Source: an uncultured Eubacteriales bacterium | GTDB taxonomy: Bacteria > Bacillota > Clostridia > Oscillospirales > CAG-382 | DNA length: 64,000 bases | Assembly: GCA_934446675.1 (NCBI GenBank) | Contig: CAKSEL010000003.1 | Coordinates: 1 to 64,000 of the forward strand | Reading direction: 5' to 3' | Shown: positions 52,035 to 60,712 of the stretch, one piece after another | Numbering within the stretch: the stretch's first letter is position 1 | Layout: the number at the start of each line of letters is the position of its first letter | Notes under the pieces: generated by a model | Databases searched by the model: none | Told to the model about the DNA's origin: nothing | What the model saw: only the letters and a program-made list of their open reading frames with translations | Made by a program: the position numbers and the translations under genes

Positions 52035-53567
52035 ATGACTTCAACGGTAAAATCGGCAGGCGTTTACGGCATAGACGGCTTTGAGGTGGACGTGGAATGC
52101 TTTGCGTCGGGAAATACTCCGAATTTCAATATCGTCGGACTGCCGGACGCGGCGGTAAAAGAGGCATATTCGAGAATACGCGCGGCGATAAAAGCGTCGG
52201 AGCTTGATTTTCCGTATATGTCCGTGACGGTAAACCTTGCGCCTGCGGACAGAATAAAGCAGGGTACGGCGTTTGACCTTGCGATACTTGTCGCCATGCT
52301 TAAATGCACGACTCTCGTGGACGCGGATACCGACGGAAAATGCTTTGTCGGCGAGGTTTCTCTCGGCGGAACGCTCAGAAGTACGCGCGGAATACTGTCA
52401 ATGTGCCTTGCGGCAAAAAATGCGGGACTGAAAGAAGTGTTTGTTCCCGAATGCAACGCGGTTGAGGCTGCCGTGGTAGACGGGATAGATGTCTACGGCG
52501 TAAAGAGCATACCGCAGCTTATGGCACATCTGCTCGGCGGAGAAAAAATAGAGAAAAGCCGCGTCGATATGCGCAAGCTGTTTGAAGAAAACATTGAGAA
52601 CGTAAGCGATATGTGCGACGTAAAGGGACAGGAGGGCGCAAAGCTCGCGCTTGAAACGGCGGCAGCCGGTATGCATAACGTGCTTATGATAGGACCGCCC
52701 GGAACCGGAAAAAGCATGCTTGCCAAAAGACTTCCCGGCATACTTCCGCCCATGAGCTTTGAGGAGGCTGTCGAAACTACGCGCATACATTCCGTAAGCG
52801 GAATGTTACCCGACGGCAAAAGCCTTGTTACGTCAAGACCGTTCCGCTCGCCGCATCATACAATGTCAACCGTTTCTCTTGTCGGCGGAGGAAAGATACC
52901 AATGCCGGGAGAAATTTCTCTTGCGCATAACGGAGTGCTGTTTCTCGACGAACTGCCCGAATTCGGCAAGGACGCGGCAGACGCGCTCAGACAGCCGCTT
53001 GAGGACGGTAAGGTTACTGTAACGCGCGTCAGCGGAAGATATGAATTTCCCAGTAAGTTTATGCTTGTCTGCGCCATGAATCCGTGTAAATGCGGCTATT
53101 TCGGACACCCAACTAAAAAATGCACCTGTTCGGCTGCGGCGCGTGAAAATTACCTTGCGAAAATTTCGGGTCCCATGCTTGACAGAATAGATATTCAGAT
53201 AGAGGTCGGCTCGCTTACCTTTGAGCAGCTTTCGGATAATTCAAAGTCGGAAAGCTCCGACAGTATAAGACGCCGTGTTATCGCGGCAAGAGAGATAATG
53301 TTGAAAAGATACCGCGGAACCGGAATTTTTGCTAATTCCCAGCTCACTCCCGCAATGATACGCGAATACTGCGCACTCGACGACGACGCGTCGGCAGTCA
53401 TGAAAAGCGCGTTTGACAGGCTCGGACTCTCGGCTCGCGGCTATGACAGGATCTTAAAGCTTGCGCGCACCGTCGCCGATATGGAAAAGAGCGAGAGAAT
53501 ACAGAAACAGCACATTGCAAGAGCCGTGCAGCTGAGAAGCCTCGACAGAAAATACTGGGCGGTGTAA
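52035..53567 (+). CDS. comM: ComM/YifB-family magnesium-chelatase-like AAA+ ATPase
   Basis: A hexameric AAA+ helicase. In naturally competent bacteria ComM promotes branch migration during integration of incoming DNA. It has an N-terminal Lon-protease-like fold (1-165, without the catalytic pair), Walker A GPPGTGKS at 220-227, Walker B LFLDELPEF, and a Cys-rich zinc-like segment NPCKCGYFGHPTKKCTCS near residue 350. The C-terminal Mg-chelatase domain contains SARGYDRILKLARTVADM. The 510 residues are normal. It is preceded by its own promoter. Confidence 0.93.
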   Translation: MTSTVKSAGVYGIDGFEVDVECFASGNTPNFNIVGLPDAAVKEAYSRIRAAIKASELDFPYMSVTVNLAPADRIKQGTAFDLAILVAMLKCTTLVDADTDGKCFVGEVSLGGTLRSTRGILSMCLAAKNAGLKEVFVPECNAVEAAVVDGIDVYGVKSIPQLMAHLLGGEKIEKSRVDMRKLFEENIENVSDMCDVKGQEGAKLALETAAAGMHNVLMIGPPGTGKSMLAKRLPGILPPMSFEEAVETTRIHSVSGMLPDGKSLVTSRPFRSPHHTMSTVSLVGGGKIPMPGEISLAHNGVLFLDELPEFGKDAADALRQPLEDGKVTVTRVSGRYEFPSKFMLVCAMNPCKCGYFGHPTKKCTCSAAARENYLAKISGPMLDRIDIQIEVGSLTFEQLSDNSKSESSDSIRRRVIAAREIMLKRYRGTGIFANSQLTPAMIREYCALDDDASAVMKSAFDRLGLSARGYDRILKLARTVADMEKSERIQKQHIARAVQLRSLDRKYWAV

Positions 53568-53974
53568 TTTTGATGAAATTTCTCCGTTCCGACGCGTAAA
53601 AACCGCTTAAAACCGTGCTTTTGGTACAGTTTGCATAAATTTTATAAAAATATTTTCACATGTGGTATTTGCCACAAAAATGCTGTGTCCGCTGTATATT
53701 TCCGATAATTTGATTAACATAATACCTGCGGAAAACTCCGGTGGAAAAGCATTATGAATTGTGGAAAACCCTGTGGATAATGTGTAAAAACCCTGCCGAA
53801 AAGTACCGTAAAACCGAGTTTTCAACCTGCCTGACAGTTTTCGACATTTTTCACGCCGAAAATCCACAATCGGAATTATGTAAATTCAATTATTTGAATT
53901 ATGATAGAATAAATATGCAGTTTAATGAATAATATACATAAAAATAATTATAATTTTTCAAAGGAGAGCCGAAT
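53568..53974. other. AT-rich intergenic region with DnaA-box-like sites
   Basis: This 407-bp gap holds no gene. It contains one perfect DnaA box (TGTGGATAA, 53772-53780, the complement of TTATCCACA), a one-mismatch box TGTGGAAAA at 53760-53768, and the inverted repeat TGTGG-N6-CCACA near 53660. A very AT-rich run (53870-53955) contains an extended -10, TGATAGAAT (53902-53910), for fhs. None of the usual oriC genes adjoin it. Confidence 0.4.
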
Positions 53975-55654
53975 ATGCTTACAGACGCACAGATAGCCAA
54001 AAATTCGCAGATGCTGCCCATAAAAGAGGTGGCGAAAAACGCCGGACTCGATCCCGAAAAGCTCGAATTCTACGGAAAGTACAAAGCAAAGCTTTCCGAT
54101 GAGCTTATGCGCGAGATAGAATCCGGAAAAGGCAAAAACGGAAAGCTCGTGCTTGTCACGGCGGTAAACCCGACGCCTGCCGGAGAGGGCAAGACCACAA
54201 TGTCCATAAGCATAGCACAGGCGCTCGGAAAACTCGGCAAAAAGGGAATGCTTGCGCTGCGCGAGCCGTCTCTCGGACCGGTGTTCGGAATAAAGGGCGG
54301 AGCTGCCGGAGGAGGATACTCGCAGGTTCTTCCGATGGACGAGATAAATCTGCATTTTACGGGAGATTTTCACGCCATAACCACGGCTAACAATCTTCTT
54401 TCCGCGGTAATAGACAATTCGCTGCATCAGGGAAATCCTCTCGGACTCGATCCCAAGCGCATAAGTTTTAAAAGAGTTCTGGATATGAACGACAGGGCGC
54501 TGCGCAAGGTCATAATCGGCTGCGGCTCAAAGGCTGACGGCGTGATGAGAGAGGAAAGCTTTTCAATAACGGCGGCGTCTGAAATAATGGCGGTGCTCTG
54601 CCTTGCGGACGGAATTGAAAACTTAAAGGAAATGCTCGGAAATATACTTGTCGGCTACACCTATGACGGCAAAGCCGTATTTGCAAGACAGCTCGGCTGT
54701 ATCGGAGCCATGGCGGCAGTGCTCAAAGACGCGATAAAGCCTAATCTTGTGCAGACCATAGAACACACGCCCTGTCTTATACACGGCGGTCCGTTTGCAA
54801 ATATTGCGCACGGCTGCAACTCGGTAAGCGCGACAAAGGCGGCGCTGAAACTTGCGGACTACGTAATTACCGAAGCCGGATTCGGAGCCGATCTCGGCGC
54901 CGAAAAGTTCCTTGACATCAAATGCCCGAAAGCCGGCATTGCGCCGGACGCCATTGTGCTTGTCGCAACCGTAAGAGCGCTCAAATACAACGGCGGAGTT
55001 GCGAAAGAGGAACTTAAAGAACCGAATACCGAGGCACTTCTGCGCGGTATATGCAATCTTGAGGCGCATATAGACAATCTTAAAAAATATAACGTTCCGC
55101 TTGTAGTTGCGATAAACCATTTCTATGCCGATACCGACGAGGAAATAGAGATAATCAGGCAGACGGCGGCTCAAAAGGGCGTAAAGGCTGTTGTGTGCAA
55201 GGGCTTTGAGAAAGGCGGAGAGGGCGCACTTGAGCTTGCAAAAGAGGTCGCAGAGCTTGCGGACAGCGGCAAGAGCGGATATAAGCCTCTGTACGACGCA
55301 AAGGCGCTCACCATAAAGCAGAAGATAGAAACCGTCGCAAAGGAGATCTACGGCGCAAAAGACGTAAACTTTGACGCCGCGGCATTAAAGACCATAAAAG
55401 AGGCGGAAGAACTCGGATTCGGGGATTATCCCGTATGTATGGCAAAGACGCAGTATTCGCTGTCCGACGACGCAAAGAAGCTCGGACGCCCGAACGGTTT
55501 TACGCTTAACGTAAGAGAAGTCAGAATAAGCTCCGGCGCGGGATTTATCGTAGCTCTCACGGGTTCCATAATGACAATGCCGGGACTTCCAAAGCACCCT
55601 GCGGCGCTCGATATTGACGTTGGCTGCGACGGAGTTATAGACGGACTGTTTTGA
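53975..55654 (+). CDS. fhs: Formate--tetrahydrofolate ligase
   Basis: An ATP-dependent enzyme that makes 10-formyl-THF from formate, a step of one-carbon metabolism and of the Wood-Ljungdahl methyl branch. The P-loop TPAGEGKTT is at 67-75, followed by REPSLGPVFGIKGGAAGGGYSQVLPM, the hallmark segment of the family, and HFTGDFHAI. The 559 residues are normal. AAAGGAGAG precedes the ATG. It is a common gene of anaerobic clostridia. No folD or metF adjoins it, so acetogenesis is not implied. Confidence 0.97.
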   Translation: MLTDAQIAKNSQMLPIKEVAKNAGLDPEKLEFYGKYKAKLSDELMREIESGKGKNGKLVLVTAVNPTPAGEGKTTMSISIAQALGKLGKKGMLALREPSLGPVFGIKGGAAGGGYSQVLPMDEINLHFTGDFHAITTANNLLSAVIDNSLHQGNPLGLDPKRISFKRVLDMNDRALRKVIIGCGSKADGVMREESFSITAASEIMAVLCLADGIENLKEMLGNILVGYTYDGKAVFARQLGCIGAMAAVLKDAIKPNLVQTIEHTPCLIHGGPFANIAHGCNSVSATKAALKLADYVITEAGFGADLGAEKFLDIKCPKAGIAPDAIVLVATVRALKYNGGVAKEELKEPNTEALLRGICNLEAHIDNLKKYNVPLVVAINHFYADTDEEIEIIRQTAAQKGVKAVVCKGFEKGGEGALELAKEVAELADSGKSGYKPLYDAKALTIKQKIETVAKEIYGAKDVNFDAAALKTIKEAEELGFGDYPVCMAKTQYSLSDDAKKLGRPNGFTLNVREVRISSGAGFIVALTGSIMTMPGLPKHPAALDIDVGCDGVIDGLF

Positions 55655-55686
55655 TTTTGAATTTGTAAGGACGGAGATTTTCACAC

Positions 55687-56118
55687 ATGGAAGAAAAGGC
55701 TGTATATATATCGAAAAGCGAAGCGGATACCGAGAAAATAGCTGCGGACTTCGCGGACAGACTGAATAAGGGCGATTTTATAGCGTTTTTCGGCGATCTG
55801 GGTTCGGGAAAGACGGCTTTTGTCAGAGGACTTGCGTCAAAGCTCTGTCCCGGCGCGAGAGTGGCAAGCCCGACGTTTGCGATAGTCAACGAATACCGCG
55901 GAAAAACCGACATATATCACTTTGATATGTACCGCATAACAGACGACGACAGCCTGTATTCCACGGGATTTTACGATTATTTTGACCGCGGAGGAATAAT
56001 TGCCGCCGAGTGGAGCGAGAACATACCGTTCGGACTTCCCGACGAGCGTTACGACGTGATTTTCTCCAAAATATCCGAAAACGAAAGAAAGATCGAGATA
56101 GTTAAGAAAAACGCCTGA
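55687..56118 (+). CDS. tsaE: tRNA threonylcarbamoyladenosine biosynthesis ATPase TsaE
   Basis: The ATPase partner of TsaB/TsaD in making t6A37 of ANN-decoding tRNAs. The P-loop GDLGSGKTAF is at 36-45, SPTFAIVNEY is the switch region, and FDMYRI and EWSENI are family signatures. The 143 residues are normal. The ribosome site is AAGGACGGAG. tsaB, which often follows, is not present; a terminator comes next. Confidence 0.95.
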   Translation: MEEKAVYISKSEADTEKIAADFADRLNKGDFIAFFGDLGSGKTAFVRGLASKLCPGARVASPTFAIVNEYRGKTDIYHFDMYRITDDDSLYSTGFYDYFDRGGIIAAEWSENIPFGLPDERYDVIFSKISENERKIEIVKKNA

Positions 56119-56146
56119 AAAAAGGTAAAATAAGCATAAAAACAAG

Positions 56147-56175
56147 GCTCTGTCCGTAGAAAGACAGAGCTTTTT
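56147..56175. terminator. Terminator between tsaE and hisE
   Basis: GCTCTGTC (56147-56154) pairs with GACAGAGC (56163-56170), followed by TTTTT on the plus strand; on the minus strand the stem runs into CTTGTTTTT. It probably serves both converging transcripts. Confidence 0.85.
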
Positions 56176-56195
56176 GATTTGTGTTTTGTGTGTTC

Positions 56196-56540
56196 TCAGC
56201 TGTTTTTATCCACCGTCTTGAACTGCTTTTTGTTGTTGGTTTTAAGCGAGCGCTTTTCAAGCTCGGAAAGAATATCGTCCACCGTAAGACCGACGTCCGA
56301 GAGCATTACCTCAAGGTGATAAACAAGATCCGCGACCTCGCCGATAAGCTCCTCTCTGGTGCCTGCGCCGAGCTTTAAATTCTTTGCGGCAATAACCGTT
56401 TCGGTACATTCCTCTCCGACTTTTTTGAGTATCTTGTCAATTCCGCTTGAAAAGAGATAGTATGTGTATGAACCTTCTTCGTGCGCGCTCTTGCGTGATT
56501 CTATTACGTCAAAGGTTTCCTTTAATACGCTGTCGTTCAT
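56196..56540 (-). CDS. hisE: Phosphoribosyl-ATP diphosphatase
   Basis: The second histidine step, cleaving PR-ATP to PR-AMP. The MazG-like helical motif EECTETVIAAK and the second acidic motif EELIGEVADLVYHLEVML are seen. It is about 114 residues. ATG 56540 was chosen because GGAGG lies 8 nt upstream; a frame start six codons earlier has none. It is the last gene of the histidine operon, encoded separately from hisI, whereas many bacteria fuse the two. Confidence 0.94.
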   Translation of the reverse strand: MNDSVLKETFDVIESRKSAHEEGSYTYYLFSSGIDKILKKVGEECTETVIAAKNLKLGAGTREELIGEVADLVYHLEVMLSDVGLTVDDILSELEKRSLKTNNKKQFKTVDKNS

Positions 56541-56574
56541 TGTTTTATCCTCCGTCATTTATGAAAATCAAAGC

Positions 56575-56919
56575 TTATTGTTCGTACATCTTGTTGAAAA
56601 AGCAGCTTCTTTTGCCTGTGTGGCAGGCGGCGCCGGTCTGTATTACCTTTACAAGAAAGGTGTCGTCGTCGCAGTCCGAATACATTTCGGTTATTTTCTG
56701 CGTGTGGCCGCTTGTCGCGCCCTTGTTCCAAAGCTCTTTTCTCGAACGGCTGTAAAACCATGTATATCCCGTTTCAAGCGTCTTTTGCAGCGACTCCTTG
56801 TTCATGTAGGCAAGCATAAGCACGTCTCCGTCATGCGCGTCCTGAACCACCGTCGGCACAAGAGGGGATTTTGCAAAATACTTGTCCGTGTCGTTAATGT
56901 CGATTAAAGTCTTACCCAT
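56575..56919 (-). CDS. hisI: Phosphoribosyl-AMP cyclohydrolase
   Basis: A zinc enzyme opening the purine ring of PR-AMP, the third histidine step. The family segments VLMLAYMNKESLQKTLETGYTWFYSRSR (positions about 29-56), ELWNKGATSGH, and the Cys motif SDCDDD...GAACHTGKRSCFF provide metal ligands. It is 114 residues from ATG 56919, which has AAAGGA upstream. It overlaps the end of hisF by 16 nt, indicating coupling. Confidence 0.95.
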   Translation of the reverse strand: MGKTLIDINDTDKYFAKSPLVPTVVQDAHDGDVLMLAYMNKESLQKTLETGYTWFYSRSRKELWNKGATSGHTQKITEMYSDCDDDTFLVKVIQTGAACHTGKRSCFFNKMYEQ

Positions 56920-57659
56920 ATTCCATCGTCCTTTAAATATTGTTTTACTTCGCCCACCGAAAGCTCGCGGAAGTGAAAGAGAGATGCCGCAAGGGCGGCG
57001 TCTGCGCCGGTTTCTTTGAAAACGTCGGCAAAATCTTTGCAGCACCCTGCGCCGCCCGACGCTATTACCGGAATGTTAACGCTGTCGGATATGAGCTTTG
57101 TAAGCGGAATATCAAAGCCGTTTTTTGTCCCGTCCGCGTCCATTGACGTAAGCAGTATCTCGCCTGCGCCGAGTTTCTGTACGGTCTTTGCCCATTCGAG
57201 CGCGTCAAGTCCGGTGTCGGTTCTTCCGCCGTGGATAAATACATGATAGCCGCCGTCGGTTTTTTTTGCGTCTATTGCGACCACGACGCACTGAGAGCCG
57301 AATCTGTCCGCAGCGCGCGAAATAAGCTCCTTGTCCTTTACTGCCGCAGAGTTTACCGCAACCTTGTCAGCGCCTGCGCCGAGTATTGTTCTGAAATCCT
57401 CGACCGATGAAATGCCTCCGCCGACTGTGAGCGGCATAAATACGCACTTTGCCGTTCTTTCAACAACGTCGGCTATGGTCTTTCTCTTTTCGCACGACGC
57501 CGTAATGTCGAGAAACACAAGCTCGTCCGCGCCCTGCGTGTTGTAGAACTTTGCCGCCTCGACGGGATCTCCCGCGTCCCTTAAACCGACGAAATTCACG
57601 CCCTTTACCACGCGTCCGTCCTTTACGTCAAGACATGGTATAATTCTTTTTGCAAGCAT
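56904..57659 (-). CDS. hisF: Imidazole glycerol phosphate synthase subunit HisF
   Basis: The cyclase half of IGP synthase, which takes ammonia from HisH and makes IGP and AICAR. The TIM barrel has catalytic Asp in CLDVKDGRVVKGVNF (about residues 9-23) and in ASGGAG and MDADGT-type phosphate loops. The 251 residues are normal. It sits 5 nt after hisA, with GAGG before the ATG. Confidence 0.97.
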   Translation of the reverse strand: MLAKRIIPCLDVKDGRVVKGVNFVGLRDAGDPVEAAKFYNTQGADELVFLDITASCEKRKTIADVVERTAKCVFMPLTVGGGISSVEDFRTILGAGADKVAVNSAAVKDKELISRAADRFGSQCVVVAIDAKKTDGGYHVFIHGGRTDTGLDALEWAKTVQKLGAGEILLTSMDADGTKNGFDIPLTKLISDSVNIPVIASGGAGCCKDFADVFKETGADAALAASLFHFRELSVGEVKQYLKDDGIWVRL

Positions 57660-57664
57660 ATCCG

Positions 57665-58387
57665 TTACCTCTCGCTTTTTGTAAGCTTTACCGCTTTTTC
57701 AAGGTCAAGCGTTCCGTCGTATACGGCTCTGCCGGTTATTGCGCCGTAAAGGTTCATGCCGCAGAGCGTTTTTATATTGTCTATGGTCTTTATTCCGCCT
57801 GACGCCGTAATGTCGCAGTCCGTTTCGTCCGAAAGCCGCTGTAACATATCCACACTCGGACCTTCGAGAGTGCCGTCCTTTGAAATATCTGTAAAGATTA
57901 TGTTTTTAATGCCCAAAGCTTCTACTTCTTTTGCAAAGTCAATGTAATCGGCGCCGGAATTTTCCGTCCAGCCCGATACGGCGACCTTGCCGTCCTTTGC
58001 GTCAATGCCTACCGCTATTCTGTCGGCGTAAAGGTCAGCCGCACGCTTTAAAAACTCTCTGTCGGTCACTGCCGCCGAACCCAGAATGACGCGCGAAATG
58101 CCGTGTTCAAGATAGTCCTTTACGGTTTCGATGTTACGTATTCCTCCGCCGAGTTCGATTGGTACAGATGAAATCTCCGCAAGCCTGTAAAAAAGCTCTC
58201 TGTTTACACATTCTCCGCTTTTTGCGCCGTCGAGATCGACCGTGTGAATGTATTCCGCGCCCTTTGAGCAGAATTCCTTTACCGTTTCTTCAGCCGACAC
58301 CGCAACGCGGCGCGCCGTATTGTATTCGCCTTTGTACAGCCTTACGCAGTTTCCGCCGAGTATATCTATTGCGGGTAGTAGTATCAT
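57665..58387 (-). CDS. hisA: ProFAR isomerase
   Basis: 1-(5-phosphoribosyl)-5-[(5-phosphoribosylamino)methylideneamino]imidazole-4-carboxamide isomerase, an Amadori-type step. The TIM barrel has LLPAIDILGGNCVRLYKG with the first catalytic Asp, ELGGGIR, FTDISKDGTLEGP with the second Asp, and ASGGI. It is 240 residues. The start was set at ATG 58387, 9 nt after AAAGGAG, rather than TTG 58393. That start and the hisH stop are 2 nt apart. Confidence 0.96.
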   Translation of the reverse strand: MILLPAIDILGGNCVRLYKGEYNTARRVAVSAEETVKEFCSKGAEYIHTVDLDGAKSGECVNRELFYRLAEISSVPIELGGGIRNIETVKDYLEHGISRVILGSAAVTDREFLKRAADLYADRIAVGIDAKDGKVAVSGWTENSGADYIDFAKEVEALGIKNIIFTDISKDGTLEGPSVDMLQRLSDETDCDITASGGIKTIDNIKTLCGMNLYGAITGRAVYDGTLDLEKAVKLTKSER

Positions 58388-58389
58388 TT

Positions 58390-59028
58390 TCAAATCTCCT
58401 TTATGGGAATATCCGCGTATCTGCAGAACGCCGAAAGTATTTTCAGTCCTGCTCTTTCGCTCTTTTCGGGGTGAAACTGCGTTCCGAATACGTTGTCCTT
58501 GAATATTGCGGCAGGAATGTCCTCGCCGTAGAAGGTGTGGCAGGCAAGAGCCGAACTGTCGGACAGGACTGCCTTGTAGGAATGTACAAAGTATACGTAT
58601 TCGCCGTTCTTTGTACCGCCGAGAATCGGGCAGTCGGGCGAGTCTATCGTTAAGTCGTTCCAGCCTATGTGCGGAATTTTAAGACCGGTGTCGCGTATTT
58701 TTTCGCAGCGCCCTTTTATAAGTCCCAGTCCGCGCGACGGTCTTACCTCGTCGCTTTCTTCGAGTAAAAGCTGCATGCCCAAGCATATTCCGAGTATCGG
58801 CATGCCGTCCTTTGCAAGCTTTGTCAGCTTTTGCGCGTAACCCGAATCAAAGAGAGTGTCCGACGCGTCGGGAAAAGCTCCTACGCCCGGAAGAATTACC
58901 GCGTCCGCACTTTCAAGGTCTCCGGGACACGCCGACAGCGCGCACGGTGCGCCTATATACTCAAACGCGTTTTTTACAGAGTGAAGATTTCCCATGCCGT
59001 AGTCGGTTATGATTATCTTTTTGCTCAT
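58390..59028 (-). CDS. hisH: Imidazole glycerol phosphate synthase subunit HisH
   Basis: The glutaminase subunit feeding ammonia to HisF. This is a class I glutamine amidotransferase with nucleophile Cys in GICLGMQLL (near residue 81) and His-Glu in GTQFHPEKS near the C-terminus. ITDYGMGNLHSVKNAFEYIG begins the protein. The 212 residues are normal. Confidence 0.97.
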   Translation of the reverse strand: MSKKIIITDYGMGNLHSVKNAFEYIGAPCALSACPGDLESADAVILPGVGAFPDASDTLFDSGYAQKLTKLAKDGMPILGICLGMQLLLEESDEVRPSRGLGLIKGRCEKIRDTGLKIPHIGWNDLTIDSPDCPILGGTKNGEYVYFVHSYKAVLSDSSALACHTFYGEDIPAAIFKDNVFGTQFHPEKSERAGLKILSAFCRYADIPIKEI

Positions 59029-59056
59029 TTTTTACTTTTTGCACCGCCTTTGACTT

Positions 59057-59647
59057 TTACAGACAGCCTTTAGCCGACATAATTTCGTCAGAATGTATTT
59101 CAAGCGCCTTTCCTATGCACTTTCCGACGGCTTTGTATATGCTTTCGGTAATGTGGTGGTCGTTTTCGCCGTACAGCGACTTTATGTGAAGCGTAATTCC
59201 GGCGTTGAAAGCAAGCGCGCGCATGAATTCTACGGTGAGCTGTGTGTCGTACTGCCCGATAAGGCCGGATTTGAAATGTGCGTCAAACGCGAGAAACGCA
59301 CGTCCCGAAAAATCCAGCGCACACATTGTAAGCGCCTCGTCCATGGGTAAGAGTATGTCGGCAAAGCGCGCTATTCCTGCCATGTCGCCGGCAGCCTTTT
59401 TCAGCGCCGTTCCGAGAACTATTCCGACGTCCTCTGCGGTGTGGTGCCCGTCAACTTCAAGGTCGCCCTTTACTTTTATTAAGTCTATTTCAAAACCGCC
59501 GTGAGCGGCAAAGGAGTTAAGCATATGGTCAAAAAAGCCTATGCCCGTGCTTCCCGTGAGCTTTCCCTTTGAGTACGGCTCAAGCACGGTCAGCTTTAAG
59601 GATATGTCGGTCTCGTTTGTCTTTCTTGAAATTTCCGCTGTTCTCAC
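59057..59647 (-). CDS. hisB: Imidazoleglycerol-phosphate dehydratase
   Basis: A manganese enzyme of the sixth step, without a fused phosphatase domain (196 residues). The metal-binding duplicates are FFDHMLNSFAAHGGF, DGHHTAEDVGIVLG and the matching set AFNAGITLHIKSLYGENDHHITE. GTG 59647 overlaps the hisC stop by 4 nt, with GAGGAGG upstream. Because the phosphatase domain is missing, a separate histidinol-phosphatase is needed. Confidence 0.96.
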   Translation of the reverse strand: MRTAEISRKTNETDISLKLTVLEPYSKGKLTGSTGIGFFDHMLNSFAAHGGFEIDLIKVKGDLEVDGHHTAEDVGIVLGTALKKAAGDMAGIARFADILLPMDEALTMCALDFSGRAFLAFDAHFKSGLIGQYDTQLTVEFMRALAFNAGITLHIKSLYGENDHHITESIYKAVGKCIGKALEIHSDEIMSAKGCL

Positions 59648-60711
59648 TGTTTTGCAGCCTCCTCTTTAAGAGCGTTTATCAAGGCCTTGTTTTCTTCGTC
59701 TGTTCCTGCGCATATTCTTAAAGAACCGCCCTGTATGTCAAAGTATCTTACGAGTATGCTTTTTTGTTTCAGATTTTCAAATATCTCTTTTGCACGCGGA
59801 TTCTGCGCAAATACAAAGTTTGTGTATGTGATACCGGTTTTGAAGATATTGATGTCCGAAATACCTTTTTCCAGATTTTCGGTCGAATTTATAATGTCCG
59901 AGGTGCTCTGTCTTAAAAGCTGCTTTTCGGAAAAGATTATCTCGCCGAATTTCTGAGATATGCCGTTTACGTTGTACGGGCTTTTTGCCGCCTTGAACAT
60001 ACGCGTAAAGGTGCCGTCGGAAATTATAAATCCGAGCCTTAACGACGCGCAGCCCAGAGCCTTTGACATGGTTTTAAGCACGATTATGTTGGGATATTTT
60101 TCCGTTTCGGATAAAAAGCTTTCGTCTTTTTTTGAAAAGTCCATATAAGCCTCGTCCGATACAAACAGCGTTTCGGGACAGCTTTGCGCAAGCCTTGTTA
60201 TATCGGCTTTGGATTCTATCTTTCCCGTGGGATTGCAGGGATTTGAGAATATGCAGAGCTTTATGCCGTTTTGCTTTATTGTCTTTTGCGCAAGGTCAAA
60301 ATCAATTTGAAGATCCGCACTTTTGGGGCATTTTATAACGCGGCAGCCTGCAAGCGACGCATAAAAAGCGTACATTGAAAAGTCGGCGTCAAAAACCATG
60401 ACGGCACTGCCGAAATCCGCAAAGCAGTTCATGAGTATAGAGATTATCTCGTCCGAGCCGTTTCCGACGGCAACGCAGTCGCAGCCGAGTCCGTAATATT
60501 CGCAGAACGCCGACGTAAGCGCCGACGCGTCGGGATCGGGATAACGGTTGAATTCAAAGTCCGACAGCGCGTTTTTAAGTTTTTCGCGAAGCTTCTCCGG
60601 CACTTGTATAAAGCTTTCGTTTGCGTCAAGACGCACCTTGTATTTTTGCGTGTCAACGTTGTACGGCGTAATGCCCGAAAGACGCGACGCAAAGAGTTTT
60701 GTATCAAACAT
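59644..60711 (-). CDS. hisC: Histidinol-phosphate aminotransferase
   Basis: A fold-type I PLP aminotransferase of 355 residues. The PLP Lys is in TMSKALGCASLRLG, SNPCNPTG binds substrate and cofactor, and VGNGSDEII lies at the N-terminal cofactor loop. LRICAGTDEEN near the end carries the carboxylate-binding Arg. The start lies one base after the hisD stop region, so it is translationally coupled. Confidence 0.95.
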   Translation of the reverse strand: MFDTKLFASRLSGITPYNVDTQKYKVRLDANESFIQVPEKLREKLKNALSDFEFNRYPDPDASALTSAFCEYYGLGCDCVAVGNGSDEIISILMNCFADFGSAVMVFDADFSMYAFYASLAGCRVIKCPKSADLQIDFDLAQKTIKQNGIKLCIFSNPCNPTGKIESKADITRLAQSCPETLFVSDEAYMDFSKKDESFLSETEKYPNIIVLKTMSKALGCASLRLGFIISDGTFTRMFKAAKSPYNVNGISQKFGEIIFSEKQLLRQSTSDIINSTENLEKGISDINIFKTGITYTNFVFAQNPRAKEIFENLKQKSILVRYFDIQGGSLRICAGTDEENKALINALKEEAAKQ

Positions 60712-60712
60712 T

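Noticed and set aside
53568..53974. Chromosomal replication origin.
   Set aside because: Only one perfect DnaA box is present, and dnaA, dnaN, recF, gyrB or rpmH are not nearby.
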